Origin: Mycteria americana
Lineage: Eukaryota; Chordata; Aves; Ciconiiformes; Ciconiidae
Direction of reading: 5' to 3'
Length of the DNA: 64,000 bases
Assembly: GCF_035582795.1 (NCBI RefSeq)
Contig: NC_134373.1
Coordinates: forward strand, 27,684,501 to 27,748,500
Shown: positions 27,601-42,600 of the stretch, piece after piece
Layout of the letters: each line of letters opens with the position of its first letter
Position numbering within the stretch: the stretch's first letter is position 1
The notes under the pieces: generated by a model
Told to the model about the DNA's origin: nothing
Seen by the model: the letters and a program-made list of their open reading frames with translations, nothing else
The model's database searches: none
Translations under genes and position numbers: made by a program

Positions 27601-30600
27601 TATTTAAAAGGAACAACTTAAACAATGACGTTAGAAGTCTGCCACCACAAAAGCTATGGAAGTTCACTTAGGCTTTTCTGGAAGCAAGGAATAAAAGTTG
27701 AAACTCTGGATATAGGATATTCCTCAACTTCTACTCCAGCAAGCATTAGCAACTCCTTTCCACCCACTCTGTCATTTCCTGATGCCTACCGCTACTTCCA
27801 GAGATATAATTTAGCTTGATGTTTCTGTTTAAATTCTGGCTCTTGTCACTTATCATTCCAAATATCTTCATGAGACAACAGAGCAAGGAAACGAAGGAGG
27901 AGTTCATCCTTTCTTCAGAGTTATTTTTCCAAACCATCTATAGGTCCTGTTCAGCCCAATCAATTTACTGGCTATATTCAAAAGATGATGTATAATTTTT
28001 TTTCATAGTTCTTAAGGAACCAGCAGTGCTACTTGGTTTAAGACCAAAATATTAAGAATCTGGAACGTGTTTGCAGCAAAGGAGAGAACAATCTTTCTGC
28101 AAACTTACACAGATGAATAGCATTTCTGTAACCAAGACAAAAAAATGGGGCTTTGCGCAGGCAAAAGAAAGCACTAAAAGGACTGGTAATTTAGGGCTTT
28201 ATAAACAGCAAGCACTGTGGACAGGAACTGCATACTACCTAGTACATTGAAACAGTCAATAAATACTTTTTCCACCACTAGCATTCACCCTTACAAAATC
28301 CTGTTATCCTCTAAGGAAATCAGCGGGTTACACGGTTACTCTCTTCTGGCAGCACTTGACTCAGCTGCTGGGACAACACCATCATACAGTTTCAGAAGAC
28401 AAATGGCACACCTAAAGAAACATCTTTCGTTGATAGGCAGCATCCACTGAACCAAAAGAATGCAAAATTGTACCTAGCAATATAATAGAGGAAATTCTAA
28501 CCCCTATGTATTTAATTTAGAAGCAAAACTATATTTGTTTTGTAATACCTAAGTTTTACAACCCTTCCTAAAATAGGAGTCATGCAGAGGTCAATCTATT
28601 TTAAACTCTTGCCCAGCAATAACCTTCTACTGACCAAATCTTGCATTCAGTTACACACTGTCTTGTCAATATGACTGGCAGAATTTGAAGGGAACATTGA
28701 ATTCTTCAGGTGTCAATCAGAGTAGGATTTGAAGACAGCAGGCTTACATGTGTTCCTGAAACATATATATGACCTTCAGAACCTTTGCTTCCTTTGACAA
28801 TACTGAGGCAGCATGGCTTTTGGAAGCTAGGGTAAGTTTTCTTAATTTAAAAAAGCATCTTCTTCCTACTTGTAAACTGAAAAAATTTAATTTGGAATTG
28901 TTGAGATATGATGAACATGGTTGTTGTAATACCTTTTTTGGTCAATTTTCAGAGTGGAGTCATGCACTCAATATATCTCCATGGCTCTGTATACAACACA
29001 ATTCTGCAGCTGCATAAATTGCATCATAATTTTCCTTATTTTTGAATTGGCTGTGTCATTTTTTTGAACACTTGAATTCCAATGTACAATTAAGTCTCTC
29101 ATCCTCACAGTTGCAATGAAAATCTTCATGATATGAAAGGAATGCAAATCAAAATGTAGACAGCTTGATACAATAACTGCAAAAAGTGTGAACTGTTCTG
29201 CTCGCCTGTAAAATGCATCAGCTCTAACACCCAAATGGAATATTTTAAATGTCAACAATGTTAACCATTAACTATTGATCAAGTTCACCTTAGACTGATC
29301 TGTTTTGGAACAACTGCTAGATGCAACAATGCACAGAAAAGGGACTTTGCTCAAGATTTGATGGGACACAGAATGAGGAGCTAAAGAGAAACTGGGGGGA
29401 GTTGGCCGGGGGGTAGCGATTGCTGCTTAGGGACTGGCTGGGCGTCAGTCAGCAGGTGGGGAGCAATTGTGTCACTTGTTTTTTCCTCAGTTTTGTTCCT
29501 CTCTTGCTCTCTTGTTGTTTTCCTTTTCATTACAATTTTTTTTTCAATTATTAAACTGTTCTTATGTCAACCCACAAGTTTTCCTACTTTTGCTTTTCCA
29601 ATTCTCTCCCGCATCCCACCGGGGGAGGTGGGGGGAGTGGGGGCGGGGCGAGCAGCTGTGGGGTGCTTAATTGCCAACTGGAGCTAAACCACAACAAGGG
29701 ACAACACAGAAATCACTGGCTACCCCATGCTTAAATGCAGAAGAATTTATATTCCCATCTTCACAATGCAGATCTTTCCAATGTGAATCAGAGAAAGACA
29801 GGAACGTGAAAAGTCTTAAGAAAAGAAGCTTTTAAAAAATGCCATATAGTTCATCTCACCTGATACAACCTCTGAAAATGAGGGTTTGCGATTTTGCTAG
29901 GCTTAAACAGGTCCTCAAAAGTTTCTCCATCATCATCTTCATAAACCAAATTCATAGAATCAATCAAAGAATCAACAGCAGATAACTGATCCGCTAAGGC
30001 AGCAATTACATACAAAGAAAAATTAAATACACTTGCAGATGGATGCATTTCTTGAAACAATTTATAAATGAAGATTCACTTCACAATGTGAGATTTTGAC
30101 CAAGTCATTACATGCCACAGAATACACTGCAGATATAGGCGTGCCAATAAAAAATATGGATAATGGACACAGTAATAAACCCCCTCCTTTATTTAAGGAC
30201 TACAATGTAAAGTCATAAAGCCTTTTTTTTTTTCCCCCAAGACCTCAATTATTGCTGCCTTTCTGCTTCCATTTTTCTTCTTTTTCAAGATGTTTTTATT
30301 TGCAACAGAAGGTTTATAGGCCACTTAGAAAATAAGGAGAACAGCTGGTTTGAAAAACTAAATAGCGTAATATAAATTTTAAAAGTTATGATTGCAAATT
30401 AACACAGTTCACAATAGTCAACTATTGCTTTGGTAAGACAGGTTTTAGATTTGTTCTCAAACTGCTGGTTACAGGCAAGAAAATAGAAACTGTTTCAGAA
30501 ACAACCCAGCATGCTTTATATACCCTGACGTGCAAATGCCCATTCCATGGATCTCATAACAAACTAAAGAAGTGGAAGTGGATTTTAAACTACATCCATT

Positions 30601-33600
30601 TATGCTCATTGCTGTGCAAAATTCTCAGAACAGTGAGTCAAGCTTTGTATGGCTGCATGTTCTATTGCTCTCCAAAGATGCCCTCCATCTGAATGTGGAC
30701 ACTAGTAAGTGCATGCTTTAAAAAACAACACACCACAGAAAACAGTCTTTGCCTTTGTACATTATATTAACAGGCCATACTGGAACTGGCTACAGCACTA
30801 ACTTTGTATGAATGGAGCTGATGCCTCTATTCTAATCCTAGCTAGCTAATCACATATTGGAGCTCCCACAAAGTTGGCCATTTAGTCTCACAAATGAGTT
30901 CAAAGATCAAATGATATGGAGGACTAAGTCTCAGATGTCTATCACAGAGATCCTGTGAGATTAATAATCCCATAACCCGAGCCAGAAGTCATTCAACAGG
31001 ACAGTTTTAAAAGACTGCCTGCAAACCTTAAGTCCGCTTAGTCTGCAACTAAGCTGGTGAAGTTTTGATACAGGCTTTACAGTTCAGGATGACACCACCA
31101 TAACGTATTCCCAAAGGGCTGGGGTTTTTTCCTAAGCCAAAATCATGACAAAGCTTATGTTTTCATTGGAAAGCCAAATATTCTAGCTCTTTTAGAGTGT
31201 CTTAAAGGAAGACAAATAGGTTACTTTGTCCAGTTGCCCAGCGAAGGACTATCTTACCTGTAGGAATGTATTTTTTATTGTTTTTCAAGGATGAAAATAT
31301 GTACTGTCTTAAGTCTTCCATGTAGGGTAGTTGCACATAGATGAGACACTGAGCAAGACAAAAGAAGAAAGAAACAACTGAGCCTGAAGTAAAAAAATCT
31401 AAAGTATCTCAAAGTGCCCTATCAGGGTAATATAAACATAAGAAAAATCCAAAGATCTAATATCTGTGTGAATCAAAATACTTAAATAAAATATTTACAG
31501 AGCAGAGTATTTTTACTCTTTTAATATTAACTCTTTAAATATTTACACAGTTTTAAGCAGAATAAAACACAGCATTATTTTATAATATAGCGATGGCTAC
31601 ATTCCTCATTTTTCTACTGGTGGAATAAAGACCTCTCAGGTCATCTGATCCCTTTTTCATGTGCAGAGTTCCAAGCAGCCAAGCTTTAAATACCCCATAC
31701 ATTTGCGCTTTGGGAGGTTTTATCATAGCATACTGTGTTTCAAAGTCAAAAGTTGATTTTGTTTTTTTAACATTCTCAGCCTAAGTTTTTCTTTATTCAG
31801 TTATCTCCTCCAGTTCATACCACCCTAAATAATTCCTTTCCATCCTTTATGTTTATACTCTTCAGTCTGAAGATTGTTATGTCCACCCCCACCTTTGTCA
31901 TTGCTTAGCCATGCTATTCATATTTAGCTCTTTCAATAGTCTCTCGTAAGTAAGATCAGTGGAAACATATCCTGCAAAAATTCTGACATACTGTGTTGCT
32001 TCTGGGTCTCTCAGAATTTTAAAAAAATTACTTCAAATATGATTCTGCTGTGTACAGAACTTTTTTCCCCCTAAGAAACAGACTTCATTTTTTTCTCCTG
32101 TTTTTACAATAACCTTTTCAAGTAAATAAATATACTACTGTCTTCCTAACTCTCCATATCAATTTAAACAACAGCTTTAAATGCTGGGAGCGCCTCCTCT
32201 CATTTCCAGTTAACTTGGAAACCTAATGACAACAGCGTGATTGGACATGCTTGAAATGCCACGCCAACTATCGAATTCAAATTTTGCACTACCAAGCGAC
32301 CTGGAGATAAGTTTTCAGTTTAAGAAAATGAAAGAATCTAGTGCAACTTCGGATTGTATGCAGAGAGGTAGGTAGTAACACAGCAAGAAAGCAGTGGTAA
32401 CTTATTACATAAGTATGTGATTACACTGTTTCTAGATACCAAAAAAAATTGAGATTTCCAGCATAACAAAATGAAGTTATTACTATGTTATCGAAATAAA
32501 AATCAGTATTATTTAAATCTGTAATATAGTGGATACTAATAAAAACATGGCATTATTTTTCCATGTATTTTTTCTGTGGAATTTTCTTAATACTGTTTTA
32601 TTACTTCCTTGCCCTAAGACTTGGTACCATTTCCTAAAATCACTCTGAAAAGTCACATTGGTTTCTTCTGGTATTACATAACACTGCAAATTCATAATTG
32701 GTTCAAATATGATCATTTATTAATTGGTATTTGTAAAGCATCAATACAGAGGCTCTCTACAGAAAGGTAAGGGTGAAAAATTACCTCGTATGCATCCTTA
32801 ATATACGGAAACGCTACCCCAATTTGTGGGTTGCATCTTCTATCATAAGCATAACGCACTATAGCTACCACTTTCAACTCATCCAATGCATGAACAAGGG
32901 CAGAAAAAGCAACTGCTGCATTCTGGGAAGGGAAAAAAAAAAAAAACAGTCTAGAGTCATGCATGTTCTCATTAGTCTGCTGAAATACATCTTTCACACT
33001 GAATTCAACAGCACTGATTTAGTCAAGACTAGCTCCCATTTCAGCTATAACTTCAACACAAGCATTTTTCATGTTCAAAAAATGAAGAAGCAGAAAGGTC
33101 AAATCTCATCATGATAGGGGATCCATTCAAAGCTGAGCAAACTTTAGATCCAGCACGTTCCACCTTTTCCACTAGGTGTGAAGAGCTCTCAGAAGTATGA
33201 CAAGAGAGAGAGAAAGGGAGGGAAGTCAGACCCTTAAGGAACACATCAGAGCACTACAGGGAAGTTTTTACCTCTAATATTTAAAATAATTTGGAGGTCT
33301 GTTCTAAATAACACAGCGACAGGGCACGCTGTTGCTCTGCATGAGAATGGACTTAAGCACCAATTCCAGGTTCCCCATGCCCTTGCACGAACATAGTATT
33401 TACCAGTTTCTCATTATTCATGAGATATGGTATTCATTTGGTGTCCAATCCAACTTCTTTTCATCCTAATGGGCAATAGAACAAGACTTCTGTAAGCTGC
33501 ATTAAGAATATGTGTTTTATTAACACGGAAAGAAGAGACAATTTCAAGCGCCACTACTATTCTTTTCTGTTCCACAGCAAAACACCTTCAGCATTAAACT

Positions 33601-36600
33601 TGAGTTCACCTTACCTCATCACCTTTCGCTGCAAAGACCTTCAGAACCTGGTTGCCCATGTAGTAATGCCTCTGGATCTACAGATTCAAATGGTCTAGAG
33701 TTAGCCTGATCTAAAACAAATGTCATTAATGTGACTGGACCAATTAAATTATGAAATAACTAACACATTACTCAAGTGAGAAGCCACAAAACTTAGTTAC
33801 TGTGCATAGAAGTTAAAGCCCTGTATACGTTTCATATCCCCATTTATCCCTCAATATGGATATTCAGTAATATTCAGCAGGATATTCTCATACCTTCCTA
33901 TTGATGGGCAGGAATGAAAGACTATGGTACTTGCAGCTGTTACCAGTCTGAATAATAATGCAGTAATTCAAAAGTCAGTGTGGAAAACCACAATAGTTAA
34001 CAAAAGACCTAAGCCTAACTGACACCACATCTATGCTATTAAATTTTCCTAGCAAAGACATGTCGAAAAGGAGCTGAAAAAAGTCACTTCCTTAATTAAT
34101 AAAGCTACTTCAACAGCAACCTGGAGTATATACAGCTGTGCTGGCAAAGAAGCACTTCTGTTAGCAGAGTTTATGCTGTTCATGAACATGGCTGACCCCC
34201 CCAAAAAATACAATTTCATTAAGGGGCATTGCTGGAATAGCTGGAGCTACAGAGGCTGCAAGACACACCCAGAGAAACACTGCAGTAGTGGAAAACCTGT
34301 CACAAAGACTACACACTACTATGAACACTGGTTAAAATGACCTTTCTTTGTTAAAGAAAAATCTCTTCAAATTACACTGTCTCCAAACTAAGCTGGAGTT
34401 TCGTTATTTAGCAAATTACCATAATGCTGTTGAAAGTCAGTGACAACTTGCACCAGAACAGGTCTGTTCAATGTATTACAGCATGATTCTTCAACTCAGA
34501 TTATTCTACCTGCAATTATTCTTTGCTGTTCTGTCTTTAAAAGCTCAGGAAATTTTATGTTCAGTATAGTATAAATATCTAGAAGTGTGTATCTACACCT
34601 TTTTTGCTTGCAAAAAAAAAGGTTCCTTTGTAATATTTTCAAGTATTATTTCTTGATTTACATGGCATTGCTTATAAATTAAAAATCAAAGTTTAAGCGG
34701 CCTCTGATCTTCTTTCCTGAGGGATGTGAATAACTCAGAAAAATAATATGAGGTGGTTCTATTCCTTCTTTAATTATGTATTTGGAGCTGTTCCAGTTTC
34801 TCTAGTTAATAATAAACTATCTTTTCTCCAAAGTTTTTAAAAGAAACAATTTAATATAAAACATACATTTGAATAGTGTCAGTATTATGATTCCAAACAA
34901 TAAAATTCAGGAGTCAAAACATAAGGAAATCATGGGTCTTGAAAATTCTAGTCATAGTTGAAAACTTCCTGATATCATATACATATCTATACAGTGTAAT
35001 TTTAATCCTGCAATCACACCTGAATAATTTTATTCCACTGAGGACTATGCAACTACTACTGGGCATAATTACTCACACTCCTAGTTACAGGACAAGAGCA
35101 CACTTTATTTAAGATGTAATTCCTATTCGTTACGAAATCCACAGACAAGAGAAGTGCATCATAAAAATTATCAAAAGCAATAAATATTTTGTGTACTGAA
35201 AAAATATAAAACAAATTTGTTAATTCTTTGAGGCAAATTTATGTGAATCAACAGCTAATTATATTCCTACAATTAATTATTAACTATGTATTTGAAGGTA
35301 TTACCACACTGTCTGACCAATGGTGGCAAAAAAAATCCATGTGAAATAACAGCTCACTTAGAGGAGCATGATGCTTCTCATCTGTTTTCCTCTTAGTTTC
35401 TGTTTTCAATAAAAGTCAGACTTCAAGTCGAAATAGGAGGCCAGCCTCCAGCAGAAGAAAATGCTGCACATGGTGAAATACATCTTACAGAATTAAACGA
35501 AGACAGTAAGACTCAGCTGTAGGCTAATAACGTGTGAAAAGATGCAAGAAATTGTCTCCTTGAAACACTGGGTTCAGACACAACATTTCACCCGTTAGAC
35601 CCAGTTTCTGGTAGAGGATTTAGCAGTCCCTAACATCTCTCTACCCTGGCCAATTTAGGGCATATAAGCTCAAGCATGATATGTTTCCTCAATCAATCAC
35701 TTCCAGTACACAAGCTTCCATGTTACTTAACAACTTGAAGTTCTGAATGTCCTCAAGGAGCAACCAGGTTACAGTTCCCATTTAGGCTGGCTTTGCATTT
35801 CAATAAATCAACGTAACTTCCTGGCTCCTCAGTTAATAATATGCTTTGGACCACTGCACTGCAGTAGTCTAAAGGCATATCTAGCAACATGCAGGGGTCT
35901 CTCTGCCACCTGTACTGTAAAGTAAAAATATGTTTAGTTACATCCATTTGGGAGTAAGCTCCCACAGATATTTCCTATTTCATTAGCATCTTTCCTTCCT
36001 GGTATAGGTAACGATTCCTCAGCCTTTGTCAAGGGTTCTATTTTGTTCAGGCAGTGAGACATTTCAAAGAAGAGCAGGAGGGCTGGGAGCTTTCAGAACA
36101 GAAGGCGCAGAGCTGCCCTACGATTTCCTTTCAGTTCTGAGTGGTGAAGGGGACTAGGTGCAGTGAACTCAAGAAGAGTAAAGTTTCAGTCACCCTGTGC
36201 AATATCCTGGAGAAGAAAGAGTGGCAGCAGCTTAATGTTTCTAGCAATTACTGGTGCTCACATCTCTGCACTTTCTCCTCACGTGTCCTGCTTCAAGAAG
36301 GGTTTGTTAAGCCTTTGCCTAAGGCTTTCCGAATGCTTAAGTCCTGGATCTTCTGCAGGAAATCACCTTGTGCTGGATAGCTTTTATTAAGGTACTTGCT
36401 CAACTTGTTTCTTACAACTTCCAGGTAAAATGAATGGCAAAGTTAATACCACCAGTACAGGTAAGTGCATACAAACACCAAGCATCTCATTGAAATATGG
36501 AGAGTTTTTGAATGATGTTATCTTCATCTAAGTTCTATGAAGTCTTCGCTACATTTAGTTTTTGTTATAATAGAAACAAGAAGCAAGTCACAGTTCACAA

Positions 36601-39600
36601 ACTAATCCTTATGGAAAAGAGAATGAATGCAGCTAGTTCCCAGGCTTTCCTCAACATTTCTTTAATGTTGAGGGAGAGGCTGCTTCTGTTAAAAAGAACA
36701 CACTCGTGGCTGGACAAAGCCCAAAAAGGCTTCTGCATGACCTGAACAGAAGAGAGACCATCTTCTGTTGCAGATCTGGCATCACTATTTAAGTTTGTGA
36801 GATGAAATGAGACTACAATACCTCTGTGTCTACCTTGCAGAGATCTGAGTTCAGTGGCTCTTGCTTCACTTGAGGGCCCAATGGCTAAATTTATGAGCTT
36901 CTCTCCTTTACAAGACTACATACTGTTTACATGTACTAGAATCAGCAAATAAGTCACCCCTGTATACCTGACTGCAGATGCCCCATTCCCAATACTGGAA
37001 CCCAGTACAACACCACAACTTTAGTGAATTCAAACTGAAATCAATTGTCTTGAACAACTCAAAGTTGAATGGGAAGAAGTTTAGTACTGTACCTGAGAGG
37101 ATCTGCTGAATCCCAAAACAGAAAAACATTTTGCTTCTGTTTTATATTTCATTTGCTCTTCATCCTCCTTGGAAAAAGGAACTATATCACTCCCATAGCG
37201 AAACCCTGGAGAACAAGAGAAGAGCATCTGGTAAGCATATGGGCCTACAATTCTAACACTGAAATTAGCTCCCTGAATATTTTAACAATGCATGCATGCC
37301 CCACAGCTACACTCCACACATGCTCATCATATTACTTTCCCTGTTAACAAAAAAACCACACACCCCATAGACACATTTTGTACTTCACGAACAGCAGTTG
37401 CACTCCGTGTACATCATTTTACGTTACGTAGAGAGCAGGAAAGAAAATAAGGGAACTGAACATCTTGCTCAACAAAGTTATGCTCACAGAATAGATTTAA
37501 GCAAATCAGAACAGATTTCAGCAAATAGACTGCAACACTCCCTGCAAATGTAATGCAAAAAAACCCAAACATACCACAAATCATGGACAGGAAATGATAG
37601 CAGAAGCAATTCAGAGAACAAAATGTGTTGAGTGGAAGTGAAATACACCCTCACACGCAGTGGAAAACCAAAACACTCTTGTATGCAGAAGTGGTCTTTC
37701 CATACATTTCTGCATTTTACTTCCTGTGCCTTACATTACAGAGATATCTCCACAAAATAGGAAGCTGTTAGTTTCTCAGAGGTATCATCTGTTCCAACTG
37801 CCTATTACCCCACCTCAAGGTACAATATCCTCCCTGTAACATTGTTACACTGTCACAGACTAAGGATTATATCCTCTGGTGCAAAGAAAGCAGAAGGAAC
37901 AGCGGTAAATCCCTGGATGAAAAACCTACGTGTAGATACATTTTCCTGGAAACTGAAAAGCAAACACATAGGCAGAATGAAAGAAATTTCAGTATGGGTG
38001 CTTCAAATGCAAAATATTGTCTAATTATGACATTTCTCAAAGTGTCCACAAAAGTCCATGAGACATCAGCAGCTCTTTAACTGGAAGAAATATCACACCA
38101 TTGATAGAGAAATTTTTGGACTCTTTTGTTCACATTGAACTGTTCATCACTTCTTTTTATTAGTATCCCACAACCACTCACCAACTTAGGCAGTCAGGAC
38201 ATCAGCAGAGAATGGTCACAAATGCTTCAAAATAAATTCATTACAAAAAGTGGTGCTTTTTTTCTTATTTTACTAAAAGTTTTGAAGTTATAAAACATAA
38301 ACAGACTACTAGCTTTTAACTATCATTTCTGCTTAAAGAAACAAAGAAAATCACACTGTCATTGGGACATTTTTATCTGCTACTGCTACAAAACAACTAT
38401 GAGTGCTACAATTGAAATAAAATAATACAGTTAAATAAAAAAATACAGTATTTATCTTCATTTTTCAATTTATTTTATTCATTTGATAGCACTTTCTATA
38501 CTGTTATCTGAATAGTTCTGCCCTTTATAGTTAATACACTTGCCCTACTTGTGTGGGATTGAAACAGCAAAGGAAAGAAAAAAATTAGTAACTAAACATT
38601 TGCTTAACTCCAGTTTTAAAAAGTAGACTATTCCATAGTGTTTCTGGGGCCTTTAGTCTTCTAAGGAATTTAATCCACTCAGGAAGAAGCTGAAGGTTAT
38701 AAAATAAGTATTCTGCATACCACTACTTCAGATTGAACCTGTTACGGAATTTAAACAGCAAAGCTAATAGACTCTTGAATGCTAAACCTTCCTTTAATGG
38801 TTTCATCTTCCCAATTGCAGAATATCTAGAGCAGTTGCTTATTTAGAAAAAGCAGTGTTATGAAAGTATTCATGTTACCACTACAACTGAAGATTTGAAA
38901 ACAGAATAGAGGTAGCAGCACTACTCACTACAGAACTGAGGAATGGTCCTCCACAGAATACAGCTTAGGAAGCTGTAGTGCCTTCCAAGTTCCACCTGGT
39001 GGTATTATTATTATTCCTATTACTGGCAAAGGTAAGAATTTTTAAAATATGTGAAGACAAAGAGTCTCACATAACAGTCTCTGTTCCATCAGCTTACAGA
39101 GCTTACATTCTAAGGTCACAGCTAGGCTTCAAAGTATAAAACTAAAAGGCACTTAGGTGATTTAAGAGTACAAGCCATTATCTTTGGTTTGTCTTCAAAC
39201 CAAAGGGTGCACATAAAGAAGTCATACCTTGAATAGTGTCATCTTTCTGAACCTCTGTCTCATCATCATCATTCAAGCAGTAAACAGTTTCTTTTTGCAC
39301 ATCATCTTTTCTGAGGGTTTTAGCATCCACAACTGTCCAAACTTTTTTCACATTCTCTTCTGTGACCTTTATACCAGAATTCAAACAAAAGGAATGTTTA
39401 ACGTTTCAGTGGGATCCAGAGTGCTTGCCAGAACATTCTAAAAATTCTTAGACCAAGTGCTGCATTATTTTGCCAATAAGGGACTAATAATGACAGCCCC
39501 AAATACGCATCTGACTGCTACCACAGTGCTTTCAGCACACTGTTTCATCTGTATGAGACCTAACACATGAACTATATCATATTGACTGCATACTTGTCTT

Positions 39601-42600
39601 GGTTATTCATTGAAGTCATGGGCTAAGTCATTTGTGGAAGTCTTTTAGTAATAGGATAACATGTAACTTGCTTGCTATGTATTTTACTTCCTCCACCTAC
39701 ATTAACATATATCTTAATGCTTTGTCAAAAGTGTTTGAGATACAAGAAGACTCAACGCTCATTCAGCTTGTTTGCCCGTTTTGCATCAGGCTTACTACGC
39801 TACAGGGTAAAAATACCCTATGTTACTGCAACTTCCCTAAAAGGCAGAAAAAGATCCCAGTTGCATTACGGGACTGGGAGGGGAAAGAAGGAATAAATAT
39901 CTGCAATGAGTGCATGTTTCCCAACTACAGGGAAAGAAAAATGCTTTCTTTTCTCTCTACTTAAGTGAAATTGATGGTATACTTAGTGAATGAGAAGAAA
40001 AATGGAGAACTGGGCAGAAAACAGAAAAGACAGAATAGATTATGTCAGTAGATATCAAGTCTATTCCTAGCTCTGATCCAACTGCTCTATGACCTCAGGC
40101 TAGTCACTTGGTTCATGTTGCTTACTCTCCCAAGCTTCATTTATTTTGTGTGTAAACACCTTTGGGAGGGGACTCTTACTGCATATTTGTACAGGTCTGG
40201 CACAACATCCTAATAAAAAAAAAATTATGAATAAGTATAAATAGAAAGCTGTCAGCAGAGATCTCTTTCATGGCTAGTATGCCTCTCTCAGAAATCAGAT
40301 GTATTTCAACTTCATAACACACATTCCTGAAACCTTGCAATATTAGCCAGACTCCTGGCTTCAAATAACTAACCAATTAATCTCGATCCCACCAGATCCA
40401 TCAATGCTGCCACACTAAATAGTTACCTACTAATTATTCAATAACTGGAATTTTGCACATTTTCTGTGTTTAAATACACGTACTTCGTCCTAGCACTGTG
40501 TGAAGGACCCACATAAACTGTAAGGGAAACAGACTGCACAAGCTCTGCCAAACAGTATAAAGCAAACAAGCTGAAAAAATATACCTTTTTTCCCCAAGTC
40601 TGAAATAACAATAGATGCGATTCAAAACAATAGCTGGTAAAACATTTACACCCACCATTTTACATACACATGTGCATAATTCCTCTCACGCCTAGGGCTT
40701 AAGAAATATATATTAAGTCTCATTGAGCTGCAGACATCTCACTGATGCCGAATGGAAAGCTTCACACAATCGCAGCATTCTTAATCAGGTTCGTCAACTT
40801 CAATACCATTAAGCATCACAGCGTAGATAGCAATTACTTCTATTTCTGTACATCATGAATTTTAGTTCTTTAACATGTGTGCAATATGGTGAAGAGTTGC
40901 TGTGGGAACCACAGTTTTAGATGTACTGGTTTCTACGCATATAAAATCTCTACCGCAATTATTCTGGATGTTGTTTTATCTTTTATTTTCCTAGCTTTAA
41001 GGAAAAAACATGCAGCTGCACTTAACTTGCTGCCAAAATACACTAAAACATACAATTTTATGAACTTACTGATTTGTAGGCCACAATCCTTATAGACAGA
41101 TTAGAACCAATAGTGAGCTGGCAGGGCCAAGCCATAGGTCTTCTTTCTATTTTCTTAAACATCAAAAGACGCCCCAGGCTCTCTCTAAATGAAGGAATCG
41201 GGAAAACAGAAATGAACTCTGGTGAACTGTAATAAAATATTACAGACAATACACTCTCTTCAAGGAGATGCAGGAGTCCAATTGTTTCAGCTTAGACTGC
41301 ATAAAGCATTAGAAAATAAACTGTATGAATAATCTTGTCATTAACTATTGCTAGAAAAGAGAATGAAAAAAAGAGGTGGTACAGTAGATTACTCCCATCT
41401 TGAGCCTTTGTGATGGTGTGACATTAGGGCTTAAAGACAGTATGTTAGGGTCTTGTGATGAAACTACACAATTGCTTATTAAGCACTTTACATTTATCTG
41501 CGCTCACTCAATTAGGGCATGTAGTTAGCTGAACAACCCAAATTAGAAAAGGCTTCTCTAAGTGGTTAAATGTTTTCTGCAGTTGAGGTGAAGAAATAAA
41601 GAATCCAGTTTCAATTAACAGGATTTTGTTTGTGTGGTAATTAACTTTTGACACCTTTTTTTTATACAGTACTAATGAACTCATTATTTTCAGGGCATTC
41701 ATTTAGAGTGAAACAAGTTACTTTGAATATTTCTAGCCTAAACAGCATACATGCAAGTTCATAAAACACAAAAAAAAGGAACTGTAATGATTTTATACTA
41801 GTGTTAGCACAATTGCACAACTTTAAGCAATGGAGTCCAAAAATTAGAAATTGACAATAAAAGTAATTTATAATATATTATTGTGAAATCAAATAGGCTT
41901 GCATCCCAGAACAGCTTTCAGCTAATACAAACTGTATCAGCTATTTTGCCACAAAATTCCAGTGCAGAAAAAGCGCTTATAAAATTTTTTTATTGCATGA
42001 TGAAGCAAAGATAAAACAGTGCTGACCTCACCTTTTTCACATGATGATAAAACCCAAAATCTACCTCTCTCTTGATTAAAGCTCTTGTCTGGCAGAAATT
42101 AAGATCAACTCCTAAAAACATTAGTACAGAATTCAACTTGGTATTCTACTTTTCAACTTTCTTAGGATAAGCAGATTTTTTTTTTAAATTCTAACAGAAG
42201 CACAACGAAAGGAGAAAATGCACTGGGATTTTTATAATGAGATAAACACTGTATTTCGTTTCTGGTTTTTTTTTTTTTTCCTTGGGGAAAGGAAGGAAGG
42301 AAGGGAGGAAAAATTACTTTTGCTGGCAATAGAGACATCAATATAGGATTTTTAAAAATAACCTGTTACTACATCATTAAAACTACTGCAACACATACAT
42401 TCAAGGATGAATGTGAAAATCAAATACCTAAGAGTCAAATGCCTAAAAATGTCATTTAAGCTCGATTTATTAACTCTATCCTTTAATTTCTTATATTTAT
42501 GGAAGAAAAATGCTCCCTGTTATCAAAGACGACTCAGCCAATAAAACCCTAGTAAATGCACATTTAAACTTGTATTTTAAAAACATGTGTCTCCTCCTCT

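Larger units (their letters stand above)
24975..29859 (-). other. XRCC5: XRCC5 intron 13
   Basis: Intron of 4885 bp. It contains a partial retroviral LTR at about 29395-29696. A short CA-type stretch occurs near 25834-25850. A 136-codon plus-strand frame at 27261-27671 shows no recognisable domain and is treated as chance. Confidence 0.7.
29994..33614 (-). other. XRCC5: XRCC5 introns 12 (1264 bp), 11 (1436 bp) and 10 (692 bp)
   Basis: Interrupted by exons 12 and 11. AT-rich intronic DNA with no recognised repeat family or RNA gene. Confidence 0.65.

Noticed and set aside
27261..27671. 136-codon plus-strand open frame in intron 13
   Set aside because: No recognisable domain, no convincing splice or promoter signals, and lies antisense in an intron; a chance frame is likely.
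36908..37129. Open frame overlapping the 3' end of XRCC5 exon 9
   Set aside because: It reads exon 9 in another frame; the true reading is fixed by homology and by phases of exons 8 and 10.
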